DNA from: an uncultured Clostridia bacterium
Lineage (GTDB): Bacteria; Bacillota; Clostridia; TANB77; CAG-508
Assembly (NCBI GenBank): GCA_944393305.1
Contig: CALXZS010000010.1
Location: 1-15,726 of the forward strand
Direction of reading: 5' to 3'
Length of the DNA: 15,726 nt
The notes under the pieces were generated by a model. The model ran no database searches. It saw nothing but the letters and a program-made list of their open reading frames with translations, and was not told the DNA's origin. A program made the translations under genes and the position numbers. Within the stretch, counting starts at the first letter, position 1. Every line of letters begins with the position of its first letter. Shown one piece after another: positions 15,237-15,726 of the stretch.

Positions 15237-15726
15237 TTATGCTTTGTTACTTGAACCAAATACATCTCTTATTTTATGTTTTACTGTTTCTTCTATTAAT
15301 TCTCTACCTGGTCCCATGTATTTTCTAGGGTCAAATTGTTCTGGTGTTTCTGCAAATACTTTTCTTATTGCTGCTGTCATTGCTAATCTTAAATCTGTAT
15401 CAACATTTATTTTTGAAACACCTCTCATACTTGCTTCATGAAGCATTTCATCTGGAACGCCTTTTGCTCCTGGCATATTTCCACCATATTTATTACACAT
15501 TTCTACATATTCTGGTATTACTGTTGACGCACCATGTAAAACTATTGGAACATTTGGCATTAGGCTTTTTACTTTTTCTAATATATAGTCATTGGTCGAT
15601 TGCACACCTAACTCTATTGTTTTTACTTTATATTTTTTTAACATTTTTAATATTTTTTTGTTGATACAGTCTGGTCTTGTAGAAATACGTATACTATTTA
15701 CTTTTCCTTGCTTTATATATTCATAT
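15237..15726 (-). CDS. Chimeric open frame: radical-SAM fragment joined to C-terminal class II fructose-bisphosphate aldolase (partial)
   Basis: The frame is open to the right edge. Its first part (15726 to about 15570) reads SIRISTRPDCINKKIL..LKKYKVKTIELGVQSTNDYIL, typical of Elp3/HemN-like radical SAM proteins in the region after the FeS-binding loop. From about 15565 it changes to MPNVPIVLHGAS, GAKGVPDE, GVSKINVDTDLRLAMTAAIRKVF and FDPRKYMGPGR, the last third (about 108 residues) of class II aldolase, which interconverts fructose-1,6-bisphosphate with DHAP and glyceraldehyde-3-phosphate. The LHGAS His is a zinc ligand and the NVDTD segment binds substrate phosphate. The N-terminal two thirds of the aldolase, including the other zinc ligands, are absent, so the piece cannot be a working aldolase. 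The ATG at 15644 is internal to the radical-SAM part and is not a believable start. Either an assembly mis-join or a real rearrangement. Confidence 0.8.
   Translation of the reverse strand, partial: YEYIKQGKVNSIRISTRPDCINKKILKMLKKYKVKTIELGVQSTNDYILEKVKSLMPNVPIVLHGASTVIPEYVEMCNKYGGNMPGAKGVPDEMLHEASMRGVSKINVDTDLRLAMTAAIRKVFAETPEQFDPRKYMGPGRELIEETVKHKIRDVFGSSNKA

Overview
This is AT-rich DNA, apart from one gene and several short repeats. Spaced AGGAGG-type ribosome binding sites, TTGACA/TATAAT-like promoters with extended -10 boxes, and Clostridia-like protein families point to an uncultured low-GC Bacillota (Clostridia) genome. No 16S or other taxonomic marker is present, so the lineage stays open. 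The standard genetic code fits. The odd window length and the left end falling inside an interspersed repeat suggest that this is a whole short draft contig.

Layout, left to right. 1-100 is a truncated palindromic repeat. A multi-pass GT-C glycosyltransferase (-) is divergent from a large soluble protein of unknown function (+, 1812-4013). Convergent with that protein is a much more GC-rich RelA/SpoT-type alarmone synthetase gene (-, 4019-4867). It looks horizontally acquired, and its terminator forms part of the 3' coding end of the unknown gene. Next come a CmpB-like membrane protein (-), a palindromic element, and a sensor kinase, an OmpR-family regulator and NAD(P)HX dehydratase nnrD (all -, transcribed nnrD, regulator, kinase). 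A third palindromic element touches the stop codon of a Cache-like/degenerate GGDEF/EAL c-di-GMP phosphodiesterase (-), which is divergent from a small secreted or anchored low-complexity protein (+). After the fourth element come smpB and an N-acetylmuramoyl-L-alanine amidase (an amidase-smpB operon, -), a MazG-like pyrophosphohydrolase (-), a perfect REP-like hairpin, a second small signal-peptide/low-complexity/TM protein (-), and at the right edge an open frame joining a radical-SAM fragment to the C-terminal third of class II fructose-bisphosphate aldolase (-).

Functionally the window mixes housekeeping (metabolite repair, trans-translation, nucleotide sanitation, aldolase), envelope work (glycosyltransferase, amidase, small anchored proteins) and signalling (two-component system, c-di-GMP turnover, alarmone synthesis). 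The most unusual content is four related palindromic elements, each beginning or ending within about 45 bases of a stop codon. Two are near-identical 131-bp copies in opposite orientation that bracket the 6.7-kb signalling block. I see no CRISPR array, prophage module, transposase, tRNA or rRNA.
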